Of a stretch of 64,000 nucleotides of DNA, positions 43,172 through 52,959 are shown in pieces. Location: NCBI GenBank assembly GCA_038225855.1, contig JBBRQU010000006.1, positions 1 through 64,000 of the forward strand, read 5' to 3'. The notes beneath the pieces were generated by a model. It had not been told where the DNA came from, searched no databases, and saw nothing but the letters and a program-made list of their open reading frames with translations. Within the stretch, counting starts at the first letter, position 1. The number at the start of each line of letters is the position of its first letter. The translations under genes were made by a program, and so were the position numbers. This DNA is from CAHJXF01 sp038225855. GTDB taxonomy: Bacteria; Pseudomonadota; Gammaproteobacteria; Burkholderiales; Burkholderiaceae_D.

Positions 43172-46100
43172 ATGTCCGATGAGTTGCTACGCCTCGAATC
43201 AGGAATTGCCGCACTCGAAGCGCAGCGAGCGCTGCTGGGTGACGCCGTCGTCGATGCCGCGATCACCGGTCTCAGGACAAGGATCGACACGCTGAGGTCC
43301 GCAGCCGCGCCGCCGCCCAAGCAAGCGCAGACCCTCAGGCAAGTCAGCATCCTCTTCCTCGACGTGGTGGGCTCTACCACCCTGAGCCAGCACCTCGACC
43401 CCGAGGAGATCAGCGGCGTGATGGACGGCGCGCTCGCGCGCGGCACGTCCCTCGTCGAAGCGCATCGGGGCCGTGTCCTGCAATACGCGGGGGACAACCT
43501 GCTCGCCGCGTTCGGCGCCGATGAAGCGAAGGAAGACGACGCCGAGCGCGCCGTGCGTTGCGGGCTCTCACTACTCGCCCTCGGCAAGACACTGGCAATG
43601 GAAGTGAAGGCCGCGCACGGCCACGCCGGCTTCGACGTACGCGTCGGCATCCACACCGGTGGCGTGCTGCTCGGCGGCGGCGTCGACGACGGCGACACCA
43701 TCCGCGGCATCGCGGTCAATATCGCGGCGCGCATGGAGCAGACGGCGCCCGCCGGCGCGCTGCGCATCAGCCACGACACGTACGCGCAGGTGCGGGGCGT
43801 GTTCGACGTGACGCAGCAGGAGGCGCTGACGGTCAAGGGCGTCGATGCGCCGGTCGCGAGCTACCTGGTGTTGCGCGTCAAGCAGCGCGCGTTCCGCGTC
43901 GAGGCGCGCGGCATCGAAGGCGTGGCCACGCGGATGATCGGCCGCGACGCGGAGCTCGAAGCGTTGCAGGAGGCGTTCAAGCGACTCGTGCGACCAAGCG
44001 CGGGACTCGAGCGCGTGCTGGTCGTGTCCGACGCAGGCGTCGGCAAGAGCCGCCTCCTGTACGAGTTCCGCAACTGGGCCGAGGCTCGGTCCGAGCGCTA
44101 CTTCGTCTTCCAGGCGCGCGCCACCCCGCAGATGCAGGGGCAGGCCTACGGGATGCTGCGCGATCTGCTGGCGTGGCGCCTACAGATCGGCGAGGGCGAC
44201 AGCATGGACGTCGCGAAGCGGAAGCTCGAAGACGAGCTGATGCCGCTGTTCATCGCGGACGAAGGCGCGCACGAGGCCGAAGCGCATGCGCATCTGCTGG
44301 GCCAGCTGATCGGCCTCGACTACAACGACAGCCGCCACATCCGCGACATCCGCGACGACGGACGACAGATCCGCAATCGCGGCTTTCATGCGGCCGCGCA
44401 AGTGCTGCGACGCATCGGCGCGCAGACCGGGTTGCCCGTCATCGTGTTCCTCGACGACCTGCACTGGGCCGACGAGGCGTCGCTCGATTTCTTCGACTAC
44501 CTCGCGCAGGTGGACCGCGACGTGCCGATGCTGCTGCTCGGCCTCACGCGGCCGACCTTGTTCGAGCGGCGCGCGGTCTCTGCGCACGAGGTTGACGAAG
44601 CAGCATACGAGCGCATCGACCTGCATCCACTCGACAAGGGCCACAGCCGCTACCTCGCCAACGAGCTGCTGAAGAAGCTGCCCGAGATCCCCGCGGCGCT
44701 GCGCGAATTGATCACCGGTGGCGCCGACGGCAATCCGTTCTACATGGAAGAGCTGGTCAAGATGCTGGTAGACCAGGGGACCATCGCCACGCACGGCGGC
44801 GAAGGCGATCAATGGACGCTGGACGGCGCCAGGCTGCTGTCGCTGAAGGTGCCGCCCACGTTGACCGGCGTGCTGCAGGCGCGGCTCGACGGCCTGCCGC
44901 AAGCGGAGCGGCATGCGCTGCAACTGGCGAGCGTGATCGGCCTGCACTTCTGGGACGCCGCGCTCGCGCACGTCGAACCGATGGCCGCATCGCAGCTTGC
45001 GCCGCTGACGAAACGCGAGCTCGTCAACGCGAACGAGGCGAACGACCTGAACGCCGACGACATCCACGAGTACGCGTTCCGCCACCAGATCCTGCATCAG
45101 GTGATCTACGACACGGTGCTCAAGCGCATCAAGCGAGAGGCGCATGCGCGGACCGCGCAATGGCTGGCCGAGCACAGCGGCGTGCGCGCCAAGGGACTGC
45201 TCGGCACGGCCGCCGAACACTACGAGCGCGCGAGCGATCCGGCCAACGCGGCGGAGTTCTATGCGCGCGCAGCCGAGTACACGGCCAGCACCTTCGACAA
45301 CCAGGCGGCGCTCGACTACACGGCGCGTGCGTTGCGCCTCGCGGCACCGGGCGCGCATGCGTTGCGATGGCGCCTGCTCGCCACACGCGAGCGCACGCTC
45401 GATCTGCTCGGACGACGCAGCGAGCAGAAGGAGGACATCGAGGCGTTGGTGACGTTGGCCGAGGCGCTCGACGACGACCTCAAGCGCGCCGCGGTCGCCT
45501 GGCGATGCGGGGACATGGCGATCCGGACGGCGGATTGGTCGACCGGCGTACGGGAGGCGAGTCGCGCACAGGCGCTGGCCGCGCAGGCGGGCGACGAACC
45601 ACTCGCGCTGCGCTCATTGCAGCGACTGTCGGTCGCCACCGCCTACGGCGGCGATCCGGACGCTGGCCGGGCGATGGCCGAAGCGGGTCTCGCCCGCGCG
45701 AAGAGCCTGGGTCTGCTCGGCCTCCAGTGCCGACTGGCCCGTGCGATCACGCTCTGCGCGGACGTGCAAGGCGATCGTGTCGCGCGCCTGGCTTATTGCG
45801 CGCTGGACCTGACGCTCGCGCGCGAGGCGGGCGATCGCCGCGCTGTCGCGGTCGCACTCATCAACATCGGCGAGGTGACCGCCGACCTCGGCGACTTCGT
45901 CCAGGCGAAGCAACATCTGGAAGAAGCGCTGCGCGCGAATCGCGAGTTCGGCAATCGTGAAGCGGAGGGGATCACGCTGGCGGTGCTGTCCGACCTCGCG
46001 TGGCGGCAGGGCGAGGACGCGCTGGCCCTTACGCGCGCCGAGGCGGCGGTCGCGATCCAGACCGAGGTGAACTCGCGTTATCACCTGACCAATGCGCTGT

Positions 46101-46588
46101 GGTCCCTGGGCAATGCCGAGTTGGCGCTGGGGCGATTCGCGCAGAGCACGGCGGCGTTCGAACGCAGCGAGGCGGCTTCGCCTGCGGTCGGCCAGTCCGA
46201 CTTGATGCTCAACGCGCTGGAAGGTCACGCGCGCGTTGCGCTCGCACGTGGCGACGACCACGGCGCGACGCGCTTCGCGACGCGCCTGCTCGAAGCGGCC
46301 GGTCTCGACCCCGGGCACTCTGCGGGCGGCGCGAACCCGGCACGGACTGATCCGCTCGCGAGCGCCAATCAACACCTGATCCGCCTGACGCTTCATCGCG
46401 TGTGGTCCCGCGTAGACGACCCACGCGCCGACGCGGTCCTGACCGAGGCCCGCCGCGCCCTGCGCGTGGAGGCCGATGCGATCGGCGACGACGCGATGCG
46501 GGCGCGCTATCTGCAGAACATTCCCGAGCACGCCGAGATCGAGAAGCGATGGGCGAAGGCGAACGACGCGGTCGCGAAGACGGCTTGA
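43172..46588 (+). CDS. class III adenylate/guanylate cyclase with AAA ATPase and TPR-like repeats
   Basis: 1138 aa. N-terminal nucleotide cyclase homology domain (about 54-235) with both metal aspartates, Asp64 in SILFLDVVGSTT and Asp108 in QYAGDNLLAAFG, and VRVGIHTGGVLLGG. Then an AAA/NACHT-like ATPase with Walker A SDAGVGKSRL (about 286-295) and Walker B VIVFLDDLHWADE (about 424-436). The C-terminal 500 residues are alpha-helical TPR-type repeats. This architecture is common in soil bacteria and probably links a signal or protein partner to cAMP or cGMP formation. Substrate base cannot be assigned. Start ATG 43172; a short N-terminal coiled coil precedes the catalytic domain. Confidence 0.9.
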   Translation: MSDELLRLESGIAALEAQRALLGDAVVDAAITGLRTRIDTLRSAAAPPPKQAQTLRQVSILFLDVVGSTTLSQHLDPEEISGVMDGALARGTSLVEAHRGRVLQYAGDNLLAAFGADEAKEDDAERAVRCGLSLLALGKTLAMEVKAAHGHAGFDVRVGIHTGGVLLGGGVDDGDTIRGIAVNIAARMEQTAPAGALRISHDTYAQVRGVFDVTQQEALTVKGVDAPVASYLVLRVKQRAFRVEARGIEGVATRMIGRDAELEALQEAFKRLVRPSAGLERVLVVSDAGVGKSRLLYEFRNWAEARSERYFVFQARATPQMQGQAYGMLRDLLAWRLQIGEGDSMDVAKRKLEDELMPLFIADEGAHEAEAHAHLLGQLIGLDYNDSRHIRDIRDDGRQIRNRGFHAAAQVLRRIGAQTGLPVIVFLDDLHWADEASLDFFDYLAQVDRDVPMLLLGLTRPTLFERRAVSAHEVDEAAYERIDLHPLDKGHSRYLANELLKKLPEIPAALRELITGGADGNPFYMEELVKMLVDQGTIATHGGEGDQWTLDGARLLSLKVPPTLTGVLQARLDGLPQAERHALQLASVIGLHFWDAALAHVEPMAASQLAPLTKRELVNANEANDLNADDIHEYAFRHQILHQVIYDTVLKRIKREAHARTAQWLAEHSGVRAKGLLGTAAEHYERASDPANAAEFYARAAEYTASTFDNQAALDYTARALRLAAPGAHALRWRLLATRERTLDLLGRRSEQKEDIEALVTLAEALDDDLKRAAVAWRCGDMAIRTADWSTGVREASRAQALAAQAGDEPLALRSLQRLSVATAYGGDPDAGRAMAEAGLARAKSLGLLGLQCRLARAITLCADVQGDRVARLAYCALDLTLAREAGDRRAVAVALINIGEVTADLGDFVQAKQHLEEALRANREFGNREAEGITLAVLSDLAWRQGEDALALTRAEAAVAIQTEVNSRYHLTNALWSLGNAELALGRFAQSTAAFERSEAASPAVGQSDLMLNALEGHARVALARGDDHGATRFATRLLEAAGLDPGHSAGGANPARTDPLASANQHLIRLTLHRVWSRVDDPRADAVLTEARRALRVEADAIGDDAMRARYLQNIPEHAEIEKRWAKANDAVAKTA

Positions 46589-46900
46589 CCGATTGATGAA
46601 TGCAGCGGGCAACCTAGAAGCCAGGGGATTGAACCGATAGACCTGTTCGGCCGAAGTCTCCAATGGGTCCTTGGCTCGTGACGACCAGCGACACTTGCGG
46701 CGCCGCCGCCCACGGGTGTCCGCAAACGAAGCCACCGTATCCACGACATGCTCGCATTTGAACTCGGATTTTCGGCACCAGGCTAATGGACGCGCGATGT
46801 TCGAGCCGACAGGCGATGAGCGCTTCTGAGCGGCACTACGCATCACATGGTGCGATATGAAATGCGCCGGCAGAGTCGGGGCTATCGAGCTATGTCCACG
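46589..46900. other. 312-base gap without a recognised gene
   Basis: Convergent gap between the cyclase gene and the heparinase-like gene. No frame on either strand resembles a known family, and no terminator hairpin with a T-run is seen. A ggggattgaacc string near 46622 recalls a reversed tRNA T-loop but no cloverleaf can be drawn. Confidence 0.6.
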
Positions 46901-49090
46901 CTATGCGAAATACACCCAGCCGAACCATGCAGCGGCCACTAGCCAGAAGGCAATTCCCGCAACAGAGACGCACAAGACGGCATACGAATATTTACGTTGC
47001 AGCAAAGCGCCCCCAACCAGTAGAGCCAGGAATCCGCACCACAATCCAAACAGCACGAAGGTCATCTTGAATCGGTATTCAAGCCAGCTCTCCTGATACC
47101 GGATGTACTTCTTGCTCAAGTCGCCGAATGCACGATCGATCTTCTGCTTGGCCGCTTCGCTCGAGGCGGTATCGAGAATTTCCACAGGCTCGCAATCGGC
47201 CGCACAGATCGATCGCGCCACCCGAATTTGCTGGCCTTCTCGGGACAACAGAAGTTCGGGGTTCGCGGACGTGCGGACCTGCCACTGGTCAGCGCTGCGA
47301 ACCTCCACCGCCAGGGAATCGATGGGCGCCGCGAGCATCGATGACCCTTCCTTCGCGATCATGGCCAGTACCGCCATTTCGTTTGCCGGACACTGCCGGA
47401 CGATGGTCGGCGCCGCAACGATGTGCCCAGCCGGTGCAGTCCAACCGGCAAACGGAGTCTTCGAGCCGGACACGATCTGCCACCCGCCTCCCCGACAACC
47501 CGAAAGAGAAACAGTAGCCACGGTGCCGTCCGCGCCTTGAACCCGCACAGTATTTTCGCTCGACGCATCGAGCTTCAACATGGGATCGAACATCCAATCC
47601 ACGGTGAATGAATCGCTTTGCGGCGAGGTCGCTTGATCGATCGCTATCCAGATGTTCGGACGCAGGTGAACGACTTGTCGGCGCAGGCGCTTGCCGGTCG
47701 AAGTGACGCGTTCCATATCGGCGAGCTCGACCCATTTCGAGCTTGCCGCCCCGAGCAGTCGGGTCACTCCGCGCACGCCCGATTTCTCGCCGGAAAAGTG
47801 GGGAGCATTGGCCCCGGCCCAGCCGGCTGCGTCGTTTCCGTTCGCCCCGTCGTAGGGCCAGTAGCCGCTTCCGATCAGAATATCGGAGCGCCTGGTCCAG
47901 ACGAACATCGCCATCTCGTCGGCATGCTTGTGGGCCTCCGTGGCGAAATTTGCCCAGGTGACCAGCGTTTGAGCCGCGGCGCTTTCGTCGTTCGTTTGAC
48001 CACCCGACCACCACACGGCGAGGCCTGAAGCGTATCCCCACCAGTCCGATCGTCGTTCTTCAGCAAGCGTCCCGCCGGGCGGGTGTTCCGGCGATGAATT
48101 CGATTCGCCGCGCACCGTGTCCCCCCACAAGGGCAAGGTTCCATCAGGCCGTTTGAGCGTCTCGTAAAGCGCAACGGCCTTGGTGTAACGCGGTGCAAGA
48201 TCCGGCGGCGCCGGAATGCCAAGCGCCTCGTAGCAAGCGAGGGCGATTCGAAGCAGGTCGACTCCCAATTCCTGATAGCCCACCGAATGTTCGTTGATCG
48301 CGCCCTCAGGCGAAACGTAGACATCGAGTTGCTCGGCGAAACGGCCGGCGCCGATATCCCGGAATTGAGGACTTCTGGGCAGCTCCGGAAAGCTTGCGGC
48401 GATATCCATCAACGCCAAATTCTGCATCACGCCATGGTTCGTCTTTGCCGTGTAGTAGGTCGGCCTGGTCAGGCGTTCCCCCGTCGTTGCAATCATGCGC
48501 AAGACCTCGGTTGCTTCCGCCTCGTCAAACCCAGGCAACGATCTTGCTGCGCAAAGATAGCGGGTCAGTACGAACGCTCGAGCGGCGACGGCGTGATCGT
48601 TCCACTGCAGGCCGCGGGGAAGCCATGCGCTCTGCTCAACCCGCCACCAGCCGTTGATGTATGTGCGCGCTTGGCGCAGATAAGCCAGGTCGCTCGTCTG
48701 GCGCCAAGCGAACAGCATGACATCGGGCACAACAAGGCTTGCACTGGCTAGTTGCGCCGAGCTATCCCCCGCGAGGAAATCGTCGCTGGAAAATTCGGCA
48801 TGGAATCGAATAGGAGCCTGTCCAGGAAGCACCAGCATCGATTCTCGAAGCCCCGCGGTTGCGGCATCCATTTCTTTTGCGGTCGCTCCCGCGATCACGG
48901 AAAGCGTGTTCTTTGTATCTCGTGAACATGCGTGTGCATCAAGCCCCGACAGCGCGGCCCGAGCTGTTCGCGGCTCCAGGGAGGGCGCAGTGACCTGGTA
49001 GTACCGCAGTTCTGGATACCAGATGGTCGCCAAGGGCACGACGACGCCGGCGATCGCCGTGATGGCGATGAAGTTTCGGATGGAAATCAT
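46901..49090 (-). CDS. membrane-anchored heparinase II/III-like protein
   Basis: 729 aa. Resembles polysaccharide lyases of the heparinase II/III and alginate lyase type. N-terminal signal anchor (residues about 4-20), alpha-helical toroid (about 80-400; TNHGVMQNLALMDIA, INEHSVGYQELGVDLL), then a beta-sandwich with the family motif EAHKHADEMAMFVW and RRSDILIGSGYWPYDG. Two C-terminal membrane helices end the protein, so the catalytic part should be periplasmic. Start ATG 49090 begins the anchor. Its base composition is lower in G+C than neighbours (a 60-base line at 47041 counts 28 G+C), which suggests acquisition. Substrate unknown. Confidence 0.8.
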   Translation of the reverse strand: MISIRNFIAITAIAGVVVPLATIWYPELRYYQVTAPSLEPRTARAALSGLDAHACSRDTKNTLSVIAGATAKEMDAATAGLRESMLVLPGQAPIRFHAEFSSDDFLAGDSSAQLASASLVVPDVMLFAWRQTSDLAYLRQARTYINGWWRVEQSAWLPRGLQWNDHAVAARAFVLTRYLCAARSLPGFDEAEATEVLRMIATTGERLTRPTYYTAKTNHGVMQNLALMDIAASFPELPRSPQFRDIGAGRFAEQLDVYVSPEGAINEHSVGYQELGVDLLRIALACYEALGIPAPPDLAPRYTKAVALYETLKRPDGTLPLWGDTVRGESNSSPEHPPGGTLAEERRSDWWGYASGLAVWWSGGQTNDESAAAQTLVTWANFATEAHKHADEMAMFVWTRRSDILIGSGYWPYDGANGNDAAGWAGANAPHFSGEKSGVRGVTRLLGAASSKWVELADMERVTSTGKRLRRQVVHLRPNIWIAIDQATSPQSDSFTVDWMFDPMLKLDASSENTVRVQGADGTVATVSLSGCRGGGWQIVSGSKTPFAGWTAPAGHIVAAPTIVRQCPANEMAVLAMIAKEGSSMLAAPIDSLAVEVRSADQWQVRTSANPELLLSREGQQIRVARSICAADCEPVEILDTASSEAAKQKIDRAFGDLSKKYIRYQESWLEYRFKMTFVLFGLWCGFLALLVGGALLQRKYSYAVLCVSVAGIAFWLVAAAWFGWVYFA

Positions 49091-49381
49091 CGGCAACCCA
49101 TTGTCCTGTGGGGCACGACGCTCGTGCACGAAACACCGCAGCGGGGCATCAAAGATTCTATCGACGACACACGCGAGTTCTTGACAAGAGCCGGCGACTC
49201 TACGGATTGGGGTGCCCTCACGACTCCTCGGCCGACGATGGCGAAGTCGACGCACGAGCGGCTGCGAGCAAGCCGAATCCATGTCGTTTCGACGCACGAC
49301 ACTCTCGTCCACCCGCGATCCTGTCGGTACAATCGTGTAGTCATTTGTCTGACACTGCTCGTCATCGCTTCAGGATCTCCC

Positions 49382-49957
49382 ATGACCGTCGATAGCGCCG
49401 ATCTGATCTACATGCAAGCCGCGCTCGCCCAAGCGCAGAACGCGCAGTTCGTGGGTGAAGTGCCGGTCGGCGCGGTGGTGGTGCGAGATGGCGAGGTGAT
49501 CGCGACCGGCTTCAACCAGCCGATCGGCAGCCATGACCCCACCTCGCACGCCGAGATCATCGCGCTTCGCCAGGCGGCCCAGCAAACCGGCAATTACCGG
49601 CTGCCCGACTGCGAACTCTACGTCACGCTCGAACCGTGTGCGATGTGCGTCGGCGCGATGCTTCATGCGCGTCTGCGGCGCGTCGTGTTCGGGGCCTACG
49701 ATCGCAAGACGGGTGCGGCGGGCAGCATTCTCAATCTCTTTTCAGAGTCGGCGATCAATCACCATACCGAGGCGATCGGAGGCGTGATGGCCGCCGAGAG
49801 TGTAGCGTTGCTGCGGGCGTTCTTCGAGGAGCGACGCCTCCAACGCGCTCAACTCGAAGCAAGCCGCGAGAAGCCGCTATCGTCGCGCGGCCCCGACCTC
49901 AGCACAACGATCGTGACCGATATCGACATGGCGGAGTGGAACGCCGCGAAACAATGA
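49382..49957 (+). CDS. tadA: tRNA-adenosine deaminase TadA
   Basis: 191 aa. Deaminates wobble A34 to inosine in tRNA-Arg(ACG). Zinc/catalytic motifs are intact: HAEII with His56 and Glu58, and LEPCAMCVGAML with Cys86 and Cys89. It has a longer C-terminal tail than E. coli TadA. The 291-base region between this start and the divergent heparinase-like gene contains TACAAT at 49328-49333 as a possible -10 box. The stop overlaps the ldcA ATG (ATGA). Confidence 0.95.
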   Translation: MTVDSADLIYMQAALAQAQNAQFVGEVPVGAVVVRDGEVIATGFNQPIGSHDPTSHAEIIALRQAAQQTGNYRLPDCELYVTLEPCAMCVGAMLHARLRRVVFGAYDRKTGAAGSILNLFSESAINHHTEAIGGVMAAESVALLRAFFEERRLQRAQLEASREKPLSSRGPDLSTTIVTDIDMAEWNAAKQ

Positions 49958-50928
49958 GCGACGCCTCGCGCGCGAGCGCGAGCGATCCGGCAACGTCCGA
50001 GTTGAAGGCGCCCGAGCCCGTCGCGGTCTTCGCACCCGGTGGCTACGATGCAGATCCCGCCCGCCTGAACAATGCGCGTGGCTATTTCGAGAGTCGCGGG
50101 CATCGTTTCATCGCAGCGCTCGATGCCGACAAGCGCCATGCGCGCTTCTCGGCCGACGACGACGAACGGCTCCGGCAACTACAACGCGTGATCGATGCAC
50201 CGGACATCGGCATTGCACTCGCCATGCGCGGCGGTTACGGCGCGACGCGGTTGTTGCCGCGCATTGACTTCGATGCGATGGCCGAGGCGATCGCGAGATA
50301 TGGCCGGCGCTTTGTCGGCCATAGCGATTTCACGGCCATTCAGCTCGGGCTGCTTGCCAAGACCGGAGCGATCAGCTTTGCAGGTCCGATGGCAGGTCCA
50401 GATTTCGGCGGATCGGCGGTCGATGCGTTCACCGAGTCGCACTTCTGGCGCGCGATGATCGAGCGTCGCGTCGATGCCGAATTCCCGACGCGGCATGAGC
50501 CCGTGCGCGCGAACGGTGTTCTCTGGGGCGGCAACCTCGCGATGATCGCGAGCCTGATCGGCACGCCCTGGATGCCGGCCGTCAAGGACGGCGTGCTCTT
50601 CATCGAAGACATCAACGAACAGCCGTATCGTATTGAGCGCATGTTGCTTCAGCTCGCTCAAGCCGGCGTGCTCGAGCGGCAACGCGTCGTGCTTTGCGGG
50701 GATTTTTCGGGCTACGCGACGGTGACTTACGACCACGGTTACGACGTCGAAGCGGTATTCGATTACGTGCGTTCGGTGACCTCGGTGCCCATCGTAACGG
50801 GGCTCCCGTTCGGGCATTGCCCGAAAAAGCTGACGCTCGCCGTGGGCGCGATGATCGAGGTCGCTGTCAGCGGCGGACGTTGTCGCCTGCAGCAGCAATG
50901 GGATCTCAACGCCGGAGCGTCATCATGA
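49954..50928 (+). CDS. ldcA: muramoyltetrapeptide LD-carboxypeptidase
   Basis: 324 aa. Removes the terminal D-Ala from recycled muropeptide tetrapeptides in the cytoplasm. Family motifs: VAVFAPGGYDADPARL, AMRGGYGATRLLPRIDF, the nucleophile in FVGHSDFTAIQLGL (Ser124), VLWGGNLAMIASLIGTPW, and the His in LPFGHCPKKLTLAVG near residue 290, which complete the Ser-His-Glu triad. Coupled to tadA by a 4-base overlap, the usual order in Burkholderiales. Confidence 0.95.
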   Translation: MSDASRASASDPATSELKAPEPVAVFAPGGYDADPARLNNARGYFESRGHRFIAALDADKRHARFSADDDERLRQLQRVIDAPDIGIALAMRGGYGATRLLPRIDFDAMAEAIARYGRRFVGHSDFTAIQLGLLAKTGAISFAGPMAGPDFGGSAVDAFTESHFWRAMIERRVDAEFPTRHEPVRANGVLWGGNLAMIASLIGTPWMPAVKDGVLFIEDINEQPYRIERMLLQLAQAGVLERQRVVLCGDFSGYATVTYDHGYDVEAVFDYVRSVTSVPIVTGLPFGHCPKKLTLAVGAMIEVAVSGGRCRLQQQWDLNAGASS

Positions 50929-50964
50929 GCATGCACGCTCCCGCCGCCTGAGACGGCATGCGCC

Positions 50965-52158
50965 ATGCGCGCCCGACACGACGAAGCTGTGAACCGTCTC
51001 CCGAGCGGCATCTGGGCGCTCGGCTTCGTCAGCCTGCTGATGGACGTCTCGTCTGAACTCATTCACAGCCTGTTGCCGGTATTCATGGTGACCGTGCTGG
51101 GCGCGAGTGCGCTGACAGTCGGATTGATCGAGGGCGTTGCGGAGGCTACCGCACTGATCGTCAAGATATTTTCTGGCGCATTGAGCGATTACCTCGGCAA
51201 GCGCAAGGCGTTGGCGGTGATTGGCTACGGTCTGGGCGCCATGACCAAACCGCTCTTCGCTATCGCAACCGGCGTGGGCATGGTGTTGACCGCGCGCTTT
51301 CTCGATCGAATCGGCAAGGGTATACGCGGCGCACCGCGCGATGCGCTGGTGGCCGATCTCGCGCCGCCACGGATGCGTGGCGCTGCGTTCGGATTGCGGC
51401 AGGCGCTCGATACGGTCGGCGCGTTCGTCGGGCCCTTGTTGGCGATGGGCTTGATGCTGGCATGGGCCAATGATTTCCGCGCCGTGTTCTGGGTGGCTGT
51501 GGCGCCCGCGTTTCTTGCCGTCGCGCTGCTGATTTTCGGCGTGCGGGAACCTGCGCGACCGGCAACGGCGAAGCGCATCAATCCGATCCAGTGGCGGGAG
51601 ATCAAGCGGCTGAGCCGCGCGTATTGGTGGGTCGTCGGCATCGGCGCCGTGTTCACGCTGGCGCGATTCAGCGAGGCCTTCCTGTTGTTGCGCGCGCACC
51701 AGGTGGGCCTGCCGATCGCCTATGTGCCGCTGGTATTGGTGGCGATGAACCTCGTCTATGCGCTGTCGGCGTATCCGTTCGGCAAATGGTCGGACCACGT
51801 CAGCCATACCGGATTGCTCGCACTCGGGCTGTTGGTCTTGATCGCGGCCGATGGGCTTCTGGCCCATGGCGATTCGTGGCCCGTGATCTTCGTCGGCGTC
51901 GCGCTGTGGGGCTTGCACATGGGCATCACGCAGGGACTGCTGGCCACCATGGTCGCCGATATCGCTCCCGCCGACTTGCGCGGGACTGCGTTCGGCTTCT
52001 TCAATCTCTTCAGCGGTCTGACGATGTTGATCGCCAGCGTGCTGGCCGGATGGTTGTGGGATCGCCTCGGGTCCTCGTTCACGTTCTGGACGGGAGCGTT
52101 TTTTTGTCTGCTTGCGCTCGCGGGCATCGCGGTCATGCCGCGCCGTGTTCGGCAGTGA
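50965..52158 (+). CDS. MFS transporter
   Basis: 397 aa with about 11-12 membrane segments. Starts with LPSGIWALGFVSLLMDVSSE, motif A-like KIFSGALSDYLGKRKALAV, and GIRGAPRDALVADLAPPRMRG, which resemble a group of proteobacterial MFS proteins of unknown substrate. A GTG at 50989 is an alternative start close to the first helix. It follows ldcA by 36 bases and may belong to its transcript. Convergent with the LOG-family gene. Confidence 0.88.
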   Translation: MRARHDEAVNRLPSGIWALGFVSLLMDVSSELIHSLLPVFMVTVLGASALTVGLIEGVAEATALIVKIFSGALSDYLGKRKALAVIGYGLGAMTKPLFAIATGVGMVLTARFLDRIGKGIRGAPRDALVADLAPPRMRGAAFGLRQALDTVGAFVGPLLAMGLMLAWANDFRAVFWVAVAPAFLAVALLIFGVREPARPATAKRINPIQWREIKRLSRAYWWVVGIGAVFTLARFSEAFLLLRAHQVGLPIAYVPLVLVAMNLVYALSAYPFGKWSDHVSHTGLLALGLLVLIAADGLLAHGDSWPVIFVGVALWGLHMGITQGLLATMVADIAPADLRGTAFGFFNLFSGLTMLIASVLAGWLWDRLGSSFTFWTGAFFCLLALAGIAVMPRRVRQ

Positions 52159-52170
52159 TCGAGCCATGCA

Positions 52171-52770
52171 TCAGCGCGGAGGCTGATCGACCCACTTGTC
52201 GATCGGTGCGGCCATCGGCTGCGTCAGCCGGTCGAGCAGCGTCCCGGGTTCGGACGCCACCAAAAAAAGATGTCGATGCTCGACGCGCACGAAGCGCTCC
52301 TCGATCATCCGCTCTGCAAAGACGAGGAACGGATCGAAGTAGCCCGCGACGTTCAGCACGCCGATCGGCTTGGCATGAATCGCGAGCTGCAGCCAGGTGA
52401 GCATCTCGGTCAACTCTTCGATCGTGCCCCAGCCGCCGGGCAGCGCGATGAAGGCATCGGCCAGACCGGCCATCATGGTCTTGCGTTCGTGCATGTCGGC
52501 GACGACGCGCAGATCCTGTATTCCCGTGTGACCGAGTTCGCGGTCCATCAGGGCGCGCGGAATCACGCCGATCACGCGACCACCCGCGGCCAGCGCGCCA
52601 TCGGCGACTGCGCCCATCAGACCGACGTGACCGCCGCCGTAAACGAGTTCGATGTTGCGTGCGGCAAGCAGGCGCCCAAGCGCGGACGCGGCATCCCGGT
52701 ACTCGGGACGCGCCCCGATCGATGATCCACAGTAAACGCAGAGTCGTTGAATCGTGTTGCCGATCATCAT
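52171..52770 (-). CDS. LOG family protein (cytokinin riboside 5'-monophosphate phosphoribohydrolase-like)
   Basis: 199 aa. Rossmann-fold nucleotide monophosphate phosphoribohydrolase family (TIGR00730). Motifs: VYCGSSIGARPEY, VYGGGHVGLMGAVADGAL, and the catalytic PGGWGTIEELTEML (PGGxGTxxE) near residues 108-121. In bacteria the natural substrate is often AMP or another NMP; cytokinin activation is a plant role. Start ATG at 52770 (a second ATG follows at once). Monocistronic and convergent with the MFS gene. Confidence 0.92.
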   Translation of the reverse strand: MMIGNTIQRLCVYCGSSIGARPEYRDAASALGRLLAARNIELVYGGGHVGLMGAVADGALAAGGRVIGVIPRALMDRELGHTGIQDLRVVADMHERKTMMAGLADAFIALPGGWGTIEELTEMLTWLQLAIHAKPIGVLNVAGYFDPFLVFAERMIEERFVRVEHRHLFLVASEPGTLLDRLTQPMAAPIDKWVDQPPR

Positions 52771-52809
52771 GCTTCTTTCATCACCGCTGATTGGCCGAAG
52801 ACGCAATGA

Positions 52810-52815
52810 TAAAAT
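52810..52815 (+). promoter_or_regulatory. candidate -10 box of the ABC-F gene
   Basis: TAAAAT in the divergent region 52771-52959, about 145 bases before the GTG start. No clear -35 box. Low support. Confidence 0.3.
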
Positions 52816-52959
52816 GCGCGCCGTTCCGCCGCGTCGATCTTCGCGTCGACACGCCTGCCGCGCTGCACGTGGCTGCGACGATCCCTTCCGCTGAATTCCC
52901 ACGTCGCGAGGCGGCGGGGCTCGCATTTTCCTTTCGCCTTTTTCTCTCTTTCATCCGCC

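Noticed and set aside
46600..46660. tRNA-like T-loop string on the minus strand
   Set aside because: T-stem pairs do not form beyond two bases and no acceptor or anticodon stem can be drawn.
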